This document shows, piece after piece, positions 49,585-49,666 of a stretch of DNA of 49,666 nucleotides. The DNA is taken from contig JBJDZI010000072.1 in NCBI GenBank assembly GCA_051867925.1, forward strand, positions 1-49,666, in the 5' to 3' direction. The notes beneath the pieces are model-generated. The model was given only the letters and a program-made list of their open reading frames with translations. It was not told the origin of the DNA and searched no databases. The DNA comes from CAKSQF01 sp051867925. Lineage in GTDB: Bacteria; Bacillota; Clostridia; Oscillospirales; CAG-272. The translations under genes and the position numbers were made by a program. Position 1 is the first letter of the stretch. Every line of letters starts with the position of its first letter.

Positions 49585-49666
49585 TAGGGAGATGAAAAAA
49601 ATTTAATTCTTTCTCTGTGTTGTAAATAGATATGAGCCAAAAAGATGAAAAAAGCAAAAAGATATG

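Noticed and set aside
49632..49666. Possible start of a plus-strand gene at the right edge (ATG followed by SQKDEKSKKI codons).
   Set aside because: Only 11 codons are visible, with no ribosome binding site or clear promoter upstream. The A-rich composition could produce it by chance.

Overview
This 49.7 kb window looks like the chromosome of an uncultured Gram-positive clostridium (Bacillota, Clostridia, probably a gut Oscillospirales-like lineage). The evidence is many lipobox-type lipoproteins, meso-diaminopimelate dehydrogenase, an ECF-type vitamin transporter, LytTR/DUF3021, YqhQ, YetF and LURP-one family proteins, AGGAGG-type ribosome binding sites, and sigma-A promoters that almost all have an exact 17-bp spacer. 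The taxonomic call is inference; there is no rRNA or tRNA gene in the window.

Layout. 1-4360 (minus): a truncated ABC exporter, then an operon of a TIM-barrel sugar isomerase/epimerase, a small unknown protein and a Gfo/Idh/MocA oxidoreductase. 4827-9497: YqhQ, a short sugar transferase, a membrane-anchored Cys-repeat surface protein and a PAP2 phosphatase. 9686-21819: a block of exported proteins for surface or glycan work: a collapsed gene remnant beside its intact parent (basic secretory metalloprotease plus discoidin domain), an orphan solute-binding lipoprotein, a 1166-residue GLUG/metallo-beta-lactamase/discoidin protein, a DUF1861 protein, an AraC regulator and a GH76 mannanase-like lipoprotein. 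21867-24431: an amino-acid ABC transporter whose binding protein looks circularly permuted and whose ATPase carries a basic insertion. 24809-32943: a UvrD/PcrA helicase, a Thr-rich DUF4353-type surface protein, and a complete ECF transporter (T, fused double ATPase, S). 33121-37021: a two-gene unit of an eight-helix membrane McrB-type AAA+ ATPase and a zinc-ribbon partner. 37215-43210: Ddh, a LURP-one protein, DUF421, LytTR-DUF3021, a Rieske oxidoreductase and a lipoprotein. 43464-49584 (minus): a five-gene polyamine operon (arginine decarboxylase, aminopropyltransferase, agmatinase, carboxyspermidine dehydrogenase, carboxyspermidine decarboxylase) behind a long structured leader that ends in an intrinsic terminator just before the first ribosome binding site.

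The gaps between genes hold two families of dispersed palindromic repeats. One carries GGGGC/GCCCC and GGCGGCAAGTACTTGCCGCC hairpins. The other is a MITE-like element with TGTCGA termini and a core hairpin. They lie at the 3' sides of genes and account for nearly all gaps longer than 300 bases.

The best candidates for something undescribed are the membrane AAA+/zinc-ribbon pair (33186-37021) and the structured RNA leader of the polyamine operon (49313-49514, terminator 49135-49168). Next are the permuted binding protein and the modular MITE family. All assignments were made by reading motifs; no database search was run.
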